Shown here in pieces: positions 9,193-17,828 of a stretch of DNA of 64,000 nt (position 1 is the stretch's first letter; each line of letters opens with the position of its first letter). The notes under the pieces are model-generated. The model did no database searches and had not been told where the DNA came from. It worked only from the letters and a program-made list of their open reading frames with translations. The translations under genes were made by a program, and so were the position numbers. The DNA is from Methylobacterium sp. E-065 (lineage in GTDB: Bacteria > Pseudomonadota > Alphaproteobacteria > Rhizobiales > Beijerinckiaceae): contig NZ_JAKSYD010000122.1 of assembly GCF_022829605.1 (NCBI RefSeq), positions 43,534 through 107,533 on the forward strand, written 5' to 3'.

Positions 9193-10176
9193 TCAGCTCA
9201 GCGCGACGTTCACCGCGCTCTCGGGCAGCTCCTTGCCGAAGGCGCGCTGGTAGAACTCGGCCACCAGCGTCCGCTCCAGCTCGTCGCACTTGTTCAGGAA
9301 GGTCACCCGGAAGGCGAAACCGACATCCTGGAAAATGTCGGCGTTCTCGGCCCAGGTAATCACCGTGCGCGGGCTCATGACGGTGGAAAGATCGCCGTTC
9401 ATGAACGCGTTGCGGGTGAGATCGGCCACCCGCACCATCCGGTTGACGATGTCGCGGCCCTGGTCGCCCCGGTAATGGACCGCCTTCGACAGCACGATGT
9501 CGACCTCGCGGTCGTGCGGCAGGTAGTTCAGCGTGGTGACGATCGACCAGCGGTCCATCTGGCCCTGGTTGATCTGCTGGGTGCCGTGATAGAGGCCCGA
9601 CGTGTCGCCCAGGCCCACCGTGTTCGCCGTGGCGAACAGCCGGAAGGCCGGATGCGGGCGGATCACGCGCTTCTGGTCGAGCAGCGTCAGCCGGCCCGAG
9701 AGTTCCAGCACGCGCTGGATCACGAACATCACGTCCGGGCGGCCGGCATCGTACTCGTCGAACACCAGCGCGACGTTGTTCTGCAGCGCCCAGGGCAGGA
9801 TGCCGTCCTGGAAGGCGGTGACCTGCTTGCCGTCCTGAAGGACGATCGCGTCCTTGCCGACGAGATCGATGCGCGAGACGTGGCTGTCGAGATTGATGCG
9901 GATGCACGGCCAATTCAGTCGGGCCGCGACCTGCTCGATATGAGTCGATTTGCCGGTGCCGTGATAACCGGTGACCATCACGCGGCGGTTGCGCGCGAAG
10001 CCGGCCAGGATCGCGAGCGTCGTTTCCCGGTCGAAGATGTAATCGGGATCGAGATCGGGCACGTGCTCCTCGGACTCGGCATAGGCCGGGACCTTCAGGT
10101 CGAGGTCGATGCCGAAGACCTCGCGGACGGAGACGGTGCGGTCGGGGAGCCGGGCGGGCGTATCGTCAGAGCGCAT
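9193..10176 (-). CDS. cobS: cobaltochelatase subunit CobS
   Basis: 327-residue AAA+ ATPase of the cobalt chelatase. Walker [10 protein letters not shown] is at residues 70-78, Walker B LVFDEYD at about 148-154, and the sensor region FATANTVG follows. It hydrolyses ATP together with CobT to power cobalt insertion by CobN in aerobic vitamin B12 synthesis. The ATG at 10176 was chosen over an upstream in-frame codon because the family starts near [17 protein letters not shown]. First gene of a cobS-DUF29-cobT unit; the J-domain gene upstream on the same strand is 207 bases away. Confidence 0.96.
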   Translation of the reverse strand: MRSDDTPARLPDRTVSVREVFGIDLDLKVPAYAESEEHVPDLDPDYIFDRETTLAILAGFARNRRVMVTGYHGTGKSTHIEQVAARLNWPCIRINLDSHVSRIDLVGKDAIVLQDGKQVTAFQDGILPWALQNNVALVFDEYDAGRPDVMFVIQRVLELSGRLTLLDQKRVIRPHPAFRLFATANTVGLGDTSGLYHGTQQINQGQMDRWSIVTTLNYLPHDREVDIVLSKAVHYRGDQGRDIVNRMVRVADLTRNAFMNGDLSTVMSPRTVITWAENADIFQDVGFAFRVTFLNKCDELERTLVAEFYQRAFGKELPESAVNVALS

Positions 10177-10383
10177 TCGGAACCTCGTGAGGCGCGGGCG
10201 CTCCACTCCCAACAGTGAAGCATCCGCGCGGAAGAACGTCGAGCCGGGCCTCCGCGGCGGGGCGGAGCCATCCTTAGACGGCGGCGCGTTCAGGCGCCAC
10301 CGACCGGCATGGATCCCATATAGGGCCGCGTCGCGCGGTTTGCCCTATCCTAGATGCGAACCGGCTTGCATCGTTCGTGCCGG

Positions 10384-11010
10384 TCAACAGAGCCCGGCCG
10401 CGCGCAGCACGTCGTGAGCCCGGATGATGTCGCGCAGCCGGTCTTCGAACGAGCGGTCGCCGCCGTTGGCGTCGGGGTGGAACTGCTTCACCAGCACCTT
10501 GTACTGCGCCTTGATGGCGGCCGTGTCGGCCGTCTCGTCGAGCCCCATCACGTCGAGGGCGCGGCGCACGGTGGCGGAGTGGCGCGGCTTCTGCGGCTCT
10601 TCGGGCTGGCGGGCACGGCGGCGCGCATCGCCCACGCCTTCGCCCCGCAGGATGCCGAGCGGATCGACATAGGCCCAGTCGCGGACCGGCTCGTCGGCCG
10701 GCTTGGCCTCGCCGGTCCGGTTCACGCCCATGGCCCAGGTCGGGCGATGGCCGATGATCGCGTCCTTCTGGTAGGCCTGCACGGCGGCGTCGTTCATGCC
10801 GTCGAAATAATTGTAGCTCGCGTTGTAGGCGCGGACATGATCCATGCAGAAGCGCCAGTACTGGCCCTCCGCCTTCCGGCCCTTGGGCGCCCGGTACAGG
10901 CCCGGCCGCGTGCAGCCCGGACTCTCGCAGAGGCCATCGGTCGCGGCCTTCGGCTCGTCGCAGGAGGGCTTGATCCGGATGCTGTCGAACAGGCGCGAGT
11001 TGAGATCCAT
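10384..11010 (-). CDS. J-domain (DnaJ-like) molecular chaperone protein
   Basis: 208-residue protein with a C-terminal J domain at about 145-208, including the essential HPD tripeptide at 178-180 that stimulates DnaK. The N-terminal half contains a short Cys-rich stretch (CESPGC...FCMDH) that could bind metal, and is typical of the alphaproteobacterial protein found beside cobS. It lacks the Gly/Phe and zinc-finger regions of true DnaJ. The start at 11010 begins MDLNSRLFDSIRIKP, the family N-terminus. It is divergent from bolA. The client protein is unknown; the conserved position suggests a link to the chelatase, but this is inference. Confidence 0.85.
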   Translation of the reverse strand: MDLNSRLFDSIRIKPSCDEPKAATDGLCESPGCTRPGLYRAPKGRKAEGQYWRFCMDHVRAYNASYNYFDGMNDAAVQAYQKDAIIGHRPTWAMGVNRTGEAKPADEPVRDWAYVDPLGILRGEGVGDARRRARQPEEPQKPRHSATVRRALDVMGLDETADTAAIKAQYKVLVKQFHPDANGGDRSFEDRLRDIIRAHDVLRAAGLC

Positions 11011-11119
11011 GACGGGCCGATTATGAGGGGGCGGACTGAAGACACAAGGGCACCGGGCCTGATGACGCATGCGCGGGATCGGGCTTGACGGGGCCCCACG
11101 AACACGACGCGAGGACAGG

Positions 11120-11416
11120 ATGGCGGACGGCACGGGCGCGGGCGGCACCCTACGGGACTGGATGGAGGCGCGGCTGCGGGAGCAACTCGCGCCCGAGCGG
11201 CTCGACGTGATCGATGAATCGCACCTGCATGCGGGCCATGCCGGGGCACGGCCGGGGGGCGAGACCCATTACCGGCTCGACATCGTCGCCTCCGCGTTCG
11301 CCGGCAAGAGCCGCGTCGAGCGGCACCGGGTGGTGAACGCGCTGATGGAGGAGGCGTTCACGCGTGGCCTCCACGCCCTCGCCCTGCGGGCCCGCACGCC
11401 CGAAGAGGCAGCCTGA
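11120..11416 (+). CDS. BolA family protein
   Basis: 98-residue BolA/IbaG-type protein. The central helix-turn-strand pattern ending FAGKSRVERHRVVNALMEEAF is diagnostic, with the invariant RH pair that, with monothiol glutaredoxins, helps bind a 2Fe-2S cluster. The ATG at 11120 follows GAGGACAGG, a plausible ribosome site. It is divergent from the J-domain gene, 109 bases between starts. Role expected in iron-sulfur trafficking or iron signalling. Confidence 0.9.
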   Translation: MADGTGAGGTLRDWMEARLREQLAPERLDVIDESHLHAGHAGARPGGETHYRLDIVASAFAGKSRVERHRVVNALMEEAFTRGLHALALRARTPEEAA

Positions 11417-11582
11417 ACCCCGGAGGCGCCGACACCGTTGTGGATGGCCATCCGGGGCTCACGAAAGACGATATGGCGATCCTGGGCCTCGTTCGCAGCC
11501 CCGCGCGCAGCCCCGCATGCACCTGCGCGCGCACCGATCTCGCGCCGCGCCGCGCAGGGAAGGATCACGTCCGGAGGTCGCC

Positions 11583-12014
11583 ATGTCCCTGCAGGTGACC
11601 CCGCGCATCGCCATCGCGGACGATGAAATCGAGATGTCGTTCCTGCGCGCCTCGGGGGCGGGCGGCCAGAACGTCAACAAGGTCGAGACGGCCGTGCAGC
11701 TCCGCTGGCCGGTCCTCGCCTCGCCCTCCATCGACGACCGGGTGAAGGCGAACCTCGTGCGGCTCTCCGGGCGGCGGATGACCAAGGACGGCGTTCTCGT
11801 GCTCACCGGGCAGCGGCACCGGACGCAGGAGCGCAACCGGGCGGAGATCCTGCAGCGCCTCATCGACCTCGTGGCGGAGGCCGCCAAGCCGCCGCCGCCG
11901 ATCCGTCGTCCCACGAAGCCCACGAAGGGCTCCAAGGAGCGGCGCATCGGGGCTAAGAAGAACCGCGCCACGATCAAGCAGGGGCGGGGCAACGTCCGGG
12001 ATTCCGAGGGCTGA
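11583..12014 (+). CDS. arfB: alternative ribosome-rescue factor, peptidyl-tRNA hydrolase ArfB
   Basis: 143-residue ArfB (YaeJ) protein. The GGQ motif that hydrolyses peptidyl-tRNA is at residues 27-29 within SGAGGQNVNKVETAVQLRW. The C-terminal tail (about 105-143) is rich in Lys and Arg with the KGSKERRIGAKKNRATIKQGR pattern that enters the empty mRNA channel of stalled ribosomes. It releases nascent chains on non-stop ribosomes as a back-up for tmRNA. A GGAGG sits 7-8 bases before the ATG at 11583. Confidence 0.95.
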   Translation: MSLQVTPRIAIADDEIEMSFLRASGAGGQNVNKVETAVQLRWPVLASPSIDDRVKANLVRLSGRRMTKDGVLVLTGQRHRTQERNRAEILQRLIDLVAEAAKPPPPIRRPTKPTKGSKERRIGAKKNRATIKQGRGNVRDSEG

Positions 12015-12078
12015 CGAAGCGTTCGTGCATCGCGTCGCGCGCCGTCTCGGTCCAGCAAGGCCGCTGCAGCCGGCGCCA

Positions 12079-12109
12079 TTGACCTGGAGTGCGCTCCAGG
12101 ACGTACACC
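12079..12109 (+). promoter_or_regulatory. MerR-type promoter and operator
   Basis: TTGACC at 12079-12084 and TACACC at 12104-12109 are 19 bases apart, the long spacer used by MerR-family activators. Between them lies the palindrome CCTGGAG-TGCG-CTCCAGG (12083-12100). It drives the MerR gene 26 bases downstream and closely resembles operators of the NmlR/AdhR branch. Positive autoregulation through DNA distortion is expected. Confidence 0.75.
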
Positions 12110-12134
12110 GCCCCGGCGCAGCGAATCTTGCCCG

Positions 12135-12506
12135 ATGAAGATCAGCGACTTTTCCATCCGCAGCGGCCTCAGCATCGATACCCTCCGCTATTACGAGCGG
12201 ATCGGATTGCTGCCGCGCACCGCCCGCGACGGCGGCGGACGGCGCAGCTACGGGCCGGATGACCTCGCCTGGGCGCGCTTCCTGGGCAAGCTCCAGGCCA
12301 TGGACATGCCGATCCGCGAGCGGCTCGCCTACAGCCGCCTGCGATCGGAGGGGGACGCCACCCTCGGTGCGCGGCGCGCCATGCTGGAGGCGCACCGGGC
12401 GGCGCTCGTCGCCCGCCAGGACGAGCTTCACGGGCTGATCGCGGCGCTCGATGGGAAGATCACGCACTACCGCGAGCGCGAAACCCAGAGTGGAGACAGC
12501 CAATGA
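12135..12506 (+). CDS. MerR family transcriptional regulator
   Basis: 123-residue activator. The N-terminal winged helix carries FSIRSGLSIDTLRYYERIGLLP (residues 6-27). A wing and a coiled-coil dimer helix at about 75-115 follow. The C-terminus has no cysteine, so it is not a classical metal or NmlR-type redox sensor despite the NmlR-like operator. It overlaps the downstream carboxymuconolactone-decarboxylase-family gene by 4 bases (ATGA), so the two form one operon from the promoter at 12079. MerR regulators of this kind usually respond to electrophiles such as aldehydes; that is family knowledge, not shown here. Confidence 0.9.
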   Translation: MKISDFSIRSGLSIDTLRYYERIGLLPRTARDGGGRRSYGPDDLAWARFLGKLQAMDMPIRERLAYSRLRSEGDATLGARRAMLEAHRAALVARQDELHGLIAALDGKITHYRERETQSGDSQ

Positions 12507-12955
12507 CGCGCGATCGACACACCGTGATGGCCGGCGCTGCGGCGCTTCCGCAGGCCGAGGGGTCGGGACCGCCTGACGGATCGAAAACCCAGGATCGCTA
12601 CCGGCGCGGTCTGGACCAGCTCACGGCCATCAGCGGGCCGCAGGGCGCCGCGGTGATCGAGAGCCTCAACGACATCGCGCCCGATCTCGGCCGCTACATC
12701 GTCGAGTTCGCCTACGGCGACGTGTTCGCGCGCCCCGGTTTGGACGTGAAGACGCGCGAACTCGCGACGGTCGCGGCCCTGACCGCCATGGGCACGGCCG
12801 CCCCGCAACTGAAGGTCCATATGCGGGCGGCGTTGCGGGTCGGAGCCTCGCGCCAGGAGATCGTCGAGACGGTGATGCAGATGATCCCCTATGCCGGCTT
12901 CCCGGCCGCGCTCAACGCGATCGGCATCGCGCGGGATGCCTTCGCCACCGAATAA
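12503..12955 (+). CDS. carboxymuconolactone decarboxylase (AhpD-like) family protein
   Basis: 150-residue all-helical CMD-family protein. The conserved core TRELATVAALTAMG...QLKVHMRAALRVGASRQEIVETVMQMIPYAGFPAALNA is complete. The CxxC redox pair of AhpD is absent, so it belongs to the gamma-carboxymuconolactone-decarboxylase-like group rather than to peroxidases. The first 35 residues are probably disordered. It is translationally coupled to the MerR gene and should be induced by it. True substrate not visible. Confidence 0.87.
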   Translation: MTRDRHTVMAGAAALPQAEGSGPPDGSKTQDRYRRGLDQLTAISGPQGAAVIESLNDIAPDLGRYIVEFAYGDVFARPGLDVKTRELATVAALTAMGTAAPQLKVHMRAALRVGASRQEIVETVMQMIPYAGFPAALNAIGIARDAFATE

Positions 12956-12971
12956 GCCATCGCAGGGCGAA

Positions 12972-12999
12972 GGCCGCGGGACATCAGCGCTCCGCGGCC
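12972..12999. terminator. hairpin between convergent genes
   Basis: Stem GGCCGCGG at 12972-12979 pairs with CCGCGGCC at 12992-12999. It sits between the CMD-family gene and the convergent DUF1275 gene and probably helps end both transcripts. No T-run is present. Confidence 0.4.
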
Positions 13000-13013
13000 A
13001 TCGACCGGATGCC

Positions 13014-13808
13014 TCAATGGATCGCGTCGATCACCTCGGCCTTCGGGCTCGCGTCGGGCGCCGGGGATGAGCCCGCCACCAGGGTGCTGCCCGGCTTGGC
13101 GATCGTCAGGGCGATCGCGATCAGCGCCAGCACGGCCGCCAGGGCCGCCGGAAACAGGAACGCCGACTCGCCGTAGCGGATGTCGAGCAACCCGCCGATC
13201 ACCGCGCCGGTGCTGAGCCCGGCCCAGAGCGGCGCCTGGATCCAGAACGAGGGCGCCACCGTCCCGAGCAGCAGGTTGGCGCAGCCGGTGCCGAAGCGCA
13301 CCACCGCGCCGGTGACGTAGGTCAGCGCGATGGAGCGGCCGCCCTCGTCCTGGAGCGTCGCGTTCTGGAGCCCCAGCGCCAGCACGATCGGATAGGCGTG
13401 GAGCGGATACGCGAAGGTGCCCCAGGGCATCAGCAGGCCGCCGGCCAGCAGCAGGGCCTGGATGGTCAGCAGCACGGCCAGGCGCCAGCGTCCGACCCAG
13501 GCGGCGATCAGCGTCCCCAGGAAGGCGCCGAAGCAGAAGATGCAGATCGTGCTGGCGACCCGGGTGACGTTCTCCCAGTCGGCATTGGCCACCGCCACGC
13601 CGAAGCGCGTGGTGTTGCCCGACATGAACGACATGAAGAGCTGCGAGAATTCCAGGAAGCCGATGGAATCGGCGCAGCCCGCCAGCATCGCCAGCGCGAT
13701 GGCGAAGGGAATGCGGGTCCGCGGATCGGCCGGAAACGACTTGTCGGCCGGCGGCTCGCGCTTTTGCTCCGGCATGCCGATACCCGTCCGATTACCGTAA
13801 TCCGCCAT
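13014..13808 (-). CDS. YoaK-family (DUF1275) membrane protein
   Basis: 264-residue inner-membrane protein with about six hydrophobic segments. The family signature is visible: ADSIGFLEFSQLFMSFMSGNTTRFGVA near residues 50-75 and LALGLQNATLQDEGGRSIALTYVTGAVVRFG near 140-170. The start at 13808 gives a soluble 35-residue N-terminus; the frame is open 24 codons further. DUF1275 proteins are predicted transporters of unknown substrate. Its start lies 70 bases from the end of the methyltransferase gene upstream on the same strand. Confidence 0.85.
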   Translation of the reverse strand: MADYGNRTGIGMPEQKREPPADKSFPADPRTRIPFAIALAMLAGCADSIGFLEFSQLFMSFMSGNTTRFGVAVANADWENVTRVASTICIFCFGAFLGTLIAAWVGRWRLAVLLTIQALLLAGGLLMPWGTFAYPLHAYPIVLALGLQNATLQDEGGRSIALTYVTGAVVRFGTGCANLLLGTVAPSFWIQAPLWAGLSTGAVIGGLLDIRYGESAFLFPAALAAVLALIAIALTIAKPGSTLVAGSSPAPDASPKAEVIDAIH

Positions 13809-13876
13809 GCTGATCCCCCGATGCAGCGGCCGCACCTGTCGCGACCGACTGACAATGGACGAATAGCTGGGCGGTT

Positions 13877-14824
13877 TCATGCCGCGGTGCGGCGTAACAC
13901 AACGACGCGGCCCGGCACCGGCAGCCCGGCCTCCCGCCGGACCCCGGCCGGACGCAGGGTGAGGGTGCTCAGGCCGGCGGCGGCGGATGCCTCCGCGATA
14001 TGGGCATCCGCATGGGCGTAGCGCCCGTCGGCGCCCAGGACGGCGCCCGATCCGTCGTCATGGGACTGCACCGTGAAGGCGGCGAGCCCGCCCGGTCGCA
14101 GCACGCGGCCGATCCCTGCCAGGACGGGGCCGAGATCCGCCACGTAGATCAGCACGTCGGCGGCGAGGCAGAGGTCAGCAGAAGCCTCTGTCTCCACTGT
14201 CAGGAAGCCGGCCAGATCGCCCTCGGCGAGGCGGTCATAAAGCGGCCGGCCCTGCCAGGTCTTGGCCCGCGCCAGGGCCAGCATGCCCGGGGAGAGGTCG
14301 ACACCCGCGAGGTGCCCGACCCGCTCGCGGATCGCCGCGCCCATCAGGCCGGTGCCGCAGCCCAGATCGAGGGCCGCCGCGAAACGCTCGGGCACGCGGG
14401 GGAGGGCGTCGCTGACCAGTTCCGGGCCGATATAGGCGAGGCCCCCGACCAGATGGCGCTCGAAGCGCGGCGCGTAGCCGTCGAACAGGGCGCGCACATA
14501 GGCGGGCGAGAGTGCCGGCAGGCCGTCCCCGACGCCCAGGCGGCTGAGCTGTGCCCGCACGCCGAGCATGTCGTCCGGGTCGATGTCGAGGGCGCAGGCA
14601 TAGGCTCGGGCCGCCGCGTCGCGCATCCGCTCATCGCCGCGCGCCGCCAGCCCCTCCCGCGCGCGGCCGAGCAGCAGCCAGGCCGGGGCGTAGCGCGGGG
14701 CGATCTCCAGAACCTGCTCGGCGAGATCCGCGGCGGCTTCGGGGTCGCCCTCGGCCAGGCAGGCTTCGGCGTACCGATAGCGGCGGTCGGCGAGGAGATC
14801 GCCGGAACTGTGCTGCGTGGCCAT
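13877..14824 (-). CDS. TPR-containing class I methyltransferase
   Basis: 315-residue protein. Residues 15-95 look like two to three TPR helices (AEACLAEGDPEAAADLAEQVLEIAP). The SAM-dependent methyltransferase domain follows, with motif I LDLGCGTGLMG at about 152-162, motif II GVDLSPGMLALA, and the post-motif RVLRPGGLAAF. It resembles the 'contractile injection' or NDUFAF-type TPR methyltransferases common in alphaproteobacteria, but the substrate cannot be told. It is divergent from the exonuclease-ligase operon, 68 bases between starts. Confidence 0.85.
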   Translation of the reverse strand: MATQHSSGDLLADRRYRYAEACLAEGDPEAAADLAEQVLEIAPRYAPAWLLLGRAREGLAARGDERMRDAAARAYACALDIDPDDMLGVRAQLSRLGVGDGLPALSPAYVRALFDGYAPRFERHLVGGLAYIGPELVSDALPRVPERFAAALDLGCGTGLMGAAIRERVGHLAGVDLSPGMLALARAKTWQGRPLYDRLAEGDLAGFLTVETEASADLCLAADVLIYVADLGPVLAGIGRVLRPGGLAAFTVQSHDDGSGAVLGADGRYAHADAHIAEASAAAGLSTLTLRPAGVRREAGLPVPGRVVVLRRTAA

Positions 14825-14892
14825 GCGTCTGCCGGTTCGGGGGCGCCTATATACCGGGGCCACCGGCGAACTCCACCGGCAGCACGGACCCG

Positions 14893-15951
14893 ATGCCGAT
14901 ACGCGCCAGCGATCTCCTGACCCTGACCCGCGAGGGCCTCTATTGCCCCCTCGGAGGCTTCCACGTCGATCCGACCTGGCCGGTGGAACGCGCGCTGATC
15001 ACGCACGGCCACGCCGACCACGCCCGCTCCGGCCACCGCCACGTGCTGGCGACGCCCGAGACCCTGCGGATCATGGCGGTGCGCTACGGCGCGGATTTTT
15101 GCGACCATCGGCAGGCGGCGCCCCTCGGCGAGCCGATCCGCATCGGCGACGTCACCGTGCGCTTCGCCCCCGCGGGCCACGTCCTCGGCTCGGCGCAGAT
15201 CGCCATCGAGCGGGAGGGCGCCCGGGTGGTGGTCTCGGGCGACTACAAGCGGGCGCCGGACCCGACTTGCCTGCCCTTCGAGGTCGTGCCTTGCGACGTG
15301 TTCATCACCGAGGCGACGTTCGGGCTGCCGGTCTTCACCCATCCCGATACGCGCGGCGAGGTGCGCAAGCTGCTGGACTCGGTGCGGCTGTTCCCGGAGC
15401 GGGCCCACATCGTCGGTGCCTACGCGCTCGGCAAAGCGCAGCGGGTGATGGCGCTGCTGCGCGAGGAGGGTTGGGACCGGCCGATCCACCTGCATGGGGC
15501 AATGGAGAAGCTGACCGCTCTCTACAAGGAGGAAGGCGTGCCGCTCGGCGAGACGCCGAAGGTGGTGGCCGCCGAGCGCAAGGACCTGCACGGGGCGATC
15601 GTGATCTGCCCGCCTTCGTCGATCCAGGATCTCTGGTCGCGCAAGTTCCCCGACCCGGTCACCTGCTTCGCCTCGGGCTGGATGCGGGTGCGCGCCCGCG
15701 CCCGCCAGAAGGGCGTGGAACTGCCGATGGTGATCTCCGACCATTCCGACTGGCCGGACCTATGCCGCACCATCCGCGAAACCGGCGCCGAGGAGGTCTG
15801 GGTGACGCACGGGCAGGAGGATGCGCTGGTCCATTGGTGCGGGACGCAAGGCATCCGGGCCAAGCCGCTGCACCTGCTCGGCTACGGCGATGACGGCGAG
15901 GCCGAGCCGGCGTCCACGGAGCCTGGCCCCGAGAAAGAGGCGGTCGCGTGA
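14893..15951 (+). CDS. DNA ligase-associated exonuclease (metallo-beta-lactamase/beta-CASP fold)
   Basis: 352-residue nuclease. The metal-binding motif HGHADH is at residues 38-43, and later motifs PAGHVLGSAQ and SGDYK match the beta-lactamase fold; the C-terminal part carries SDHSDW and VTHGQ typical of beta-CASP nucleases. Members are annotated as ligase-associated exonucleases and are presumed to trim DNA ends before sealing. It overlaps the ligase gene by 4 bases (GTGA), so the two are translated together. The ligase-associated helicase and metallophosphoesterase often found in this cluster are not nearby. Confidence 0.93.
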   Translation: MPIRASDLLTLTREGLYCPLGGFHVDPTWPVERALITHGHADHARSGHRHVLATPETLRIMAVRYGADFCDHRQAAPLGEPIRIGDVTVRFAPAGHVLGSAQIAIEREGARVVVSGDYKRAPDPTCLPFEVVPCDVFITEATFGLPVFTHPDTRGEVRKLLDSVRLFPERAHIVGAYALGKAQRVMALLREEGWDRPIHLHGAMEKLTALYKEEGVPLGETPKVVAAERKDLHGAIVICPPSSIQDLWSRKFPDPVTCFASGWMRVRARARQKGVELPMVISDHSDWPDLCRTIRETGAEEVWVTHGQEDALVHWCGTQGIRAKPLHLLGYGDDGEAEPASTEPGPEKEAVA

Positions 15952-17828
15952 ACGAGTTCGCCCACCTCCTCGACCGCCTCGCCTACGAGCCCCGTCGCAA
16001 CGCCAAGCTGCGGATGCTCCAGGATTATTTCGCGCGCACGCCCGACCCGGAGCGCGGCTACGCGCTCGGCGCCATGACGGGCACACTGAGCTTTCGCGAG
16101 GCCAAGCCGGCCCTGATCCGGGGGTTGGTGGAGGAGCGCATCGACCCGGTGCTGTTCCGGCTGTCGCACAATTACGTGGGCGACCTCGCCGAGACCACGG
16201 CCCTGATCTGGCCGACACCGCGCGATCTCCCTCCCCCCTCTGCGGGGGAGGGTACCCTGCACAGCAGGGGGAGAGAGGGGCTGCGCGACGATGCGGGTTC
16301 CAACTCGCGAAGCGACCTTCCCGGCAGCGTCGCTCCCCTCTCCCGACCCGGCCTGACGGCCGGCCCACCCTCCCCCGCAGAGGGGGGAGGGGATGCGCGC
16401 GTCGGGATCGGTCACAACAACCCGCCACCGCACGTCCCGACCCTGGCCGAGGTCGTGGAAACCCTCGCCACGATCCCGAAGCGCGAACTCCCCCGCCACC
16501 TCGCCGACTGGCTCGACGCCCTCGACGAGACCGGGCGCTGGGCGCTCCTGAAGCTCGTCACCGGCAATCTCCGCGTCGGCGTCTCGGCGCGGCTTGCAAA
16601 GACGGCGGTCGGCGCGCTGGGCGGTCACGATGCCGATGCGGTCGAGGAGGTCTGGCACGGGCTCACGCCCCCGTTCGAGACCCTGTTCGCCTGGGTCGAG
16701 GGCCGGGCCGAGCGCCCCGAGACCCTGAACCCGGCCCCGTTCCGGCCACCGATGCTCTCCCACCCGATTGAGGAGGAGACCGACCTCGACAAGCTGGAGC
16801 CGGAGGCGTTCTCGGCCGAGTGGAAGTGGGACGGCATCCGCGTCCAGCTCGTCGGCGGTCGCGACCGGGCGGGAGAGCAGGTCGGAAAGGTCTATTCCCG
16901 CACCGGCGAGGACATCACCGGGGCGTTCCCCGATCTCGCCGAGGCGATCACCTTCAAGGGCACGCTCGACGGCGAGTTGCTGATCCTGCGCGAGCGCCGG
17001 GTTCAGAGCTTCAACGTGCTGCAACAGCGCCTGAACCGGAAGGCGGTCACGGCCAAGCTCTTGGAAGAATTCCCCGCCCATGTGCGGGCCTACGACCTGC
17101 TGACGCTGGACGGCGACGACCTGCGGGCCGATCCGTTCGTGGAGCGTCGGGCGAAGCTGGAGGCCCTGGTCACGCGCCTCGATCATGCGCGCGTCGACAT
17201 CTCGCCGCTGGTGCCCTTTGCCGACTGGGAGGCGCTCGCTGCCGCCCGGGCCGATCCGGCCTCGGTCGGGGCGGGTGACGATGCCGATGCCATCGAGGGC
17301 ATCATGCTCAAGCGCCGCAACAGCCCTTACCTGCCGGGCCGCCCGAAGGGTCCGTGGTGGAAGTGGAAGCGCGAGCCGCACGTGGTCGACGCCGTGATGA
17401 TGTACGCCCAGCGCGGGCACGGGAAGCGCTCGTCCTTCTACTCGGACTACACGTTCGGGGTCTGGCGGGAGGCACCCGAGGGCGGCGACGAGCTGGTGCC
17501 GGTGGGCAAGGCCTATCACGGCTTCACCGACGCGGAACTGGCCAAGCTCGACCGCTACGTCCGCAACAACACGACCAAGCGCTTCGGCCCGGTGCGCGAG
17601 GTTGCGCACGGGCAGGAGGCCGGGCTCGTTCTGGAAATCGCCTTCGAGGGCGTGCAACGCTCGACCCGGCACAAATCCGGGGTGGCGATGCGCTTCCCCC
17701 GGGTCAGCCGGATCCGTTGGGACAAGCCCCCCACGGAGGCCGACCGGATCGACGTGCTGGAGCGCATCCTCGCCCGGGGCGAGCGCGAGATCGCGCCCGG
17801 GGCGGCTTTGCTGGAGACGGATTCATGA
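15948..17828 (+). CDS. ATP-dependent DNA ligase carrying an in-frame palindromic insertion
   Basis: 626-residue ligase of the exonuclease-linked bacterial family (PP_1105 type). The N-terminal helical DNA-binding domain comes first. The adenylation domain has the nucleophile motif KWDG with Lys at 293, and motifs GELL, EGIMLKR and WWKWK follow, then the OB domain. Residues about 94-148 do not belong to the fold: they are encoded by a 163-base palindromic repeat (16229-16391) that divides the DNA-binding domain and keeps the frame. Without it the length is about 571, near the family norm. GTG start overlapping the exonuclease stop; its stop overlaps the yjbQ-like start. Confidence 0.93.
   Translation: MNEFAHLLDRLAYEPRRNAKLRMLQDYFARTPDPERGYALGAMTGTLSFREAKPALIRGLVEERIDPVLFRLSHNYVGDLAETTALIWPTPRDLPPPSAGEGTLHSRGREGLRDDAGSNSRSDLPGSVAPLSRPGLTAGPPSPAEGGGDARVGIGHNNPPPHVPTLAEVVETLATIPKRELPRHLADWLDALDETGRWALLKLVTGNLRVGVSARLAKTAVGALGGHDADAVEEVWHGLTPPFETLFAWVEGRAERPETLNPAPFRPPMLSHPIEEETDLDKLEPEAFSAEWKWDGIRVQLVGGRDRAGEQVGKVYSRTGEDITGAFPDLAEAITFKGTLDGELLILRERRVQSFNVLQQRLNRKAVTAKLLEEFPAHVRAYDLLTLDGDDLRADPFVERRAKLEALVTRLDHARVDISPLVPFADWEALAAARADPASVGAGDDADAIEGIMLKRRNSPYLPGRPKGPWWKWKREPHVVDAVMMYAQRGHGKRSSFYSDYTFGVWREAPEGGDELVPVGKAYHGFTDAELAKLDRYVRNNTTKRFGPVREVAHGQEAGLVLEIAFEGVQRSTRHKSGVAMRFPRVSRIRWDKPPTEADRIDVLERILARGEREIAPGAALLETDS
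16229..16391. repeat. palindromic repeat inside the DNA ligase gene (copy A)
   Basis: Perfect 25-base inverted repeat: 16229-16253 pairs with 16367-16391, both built as C-rich run, CTCTGCG, G-rich run. The 113-base centre has no stop in the ligase frame. It encodes a Pro/Gly/Ser-rich stretch starting PPPSAGEG. Its left arm is identical over all 25 bases to the one inside phnJ (57613-57637). No transposase is encoded, so it is a non-autonomous element. Confidence 0.9.

Noticed and set aside
6638..9253. Open frame of about 870 codons on the plus strand opposite cobT
   Set aside because: Antisense artefact; the minus strand encodes CobT with MIDAS motif and DUF29. Only the first part (to about 6755) matches a real family, the GNAT remnant.
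16254..16366. Centre of the ligase repeat as an intron or intein
   Set aside because: Too short, no splice or homing motifs; the perfect inverted arms point to a palindromic element that stays in the protein.
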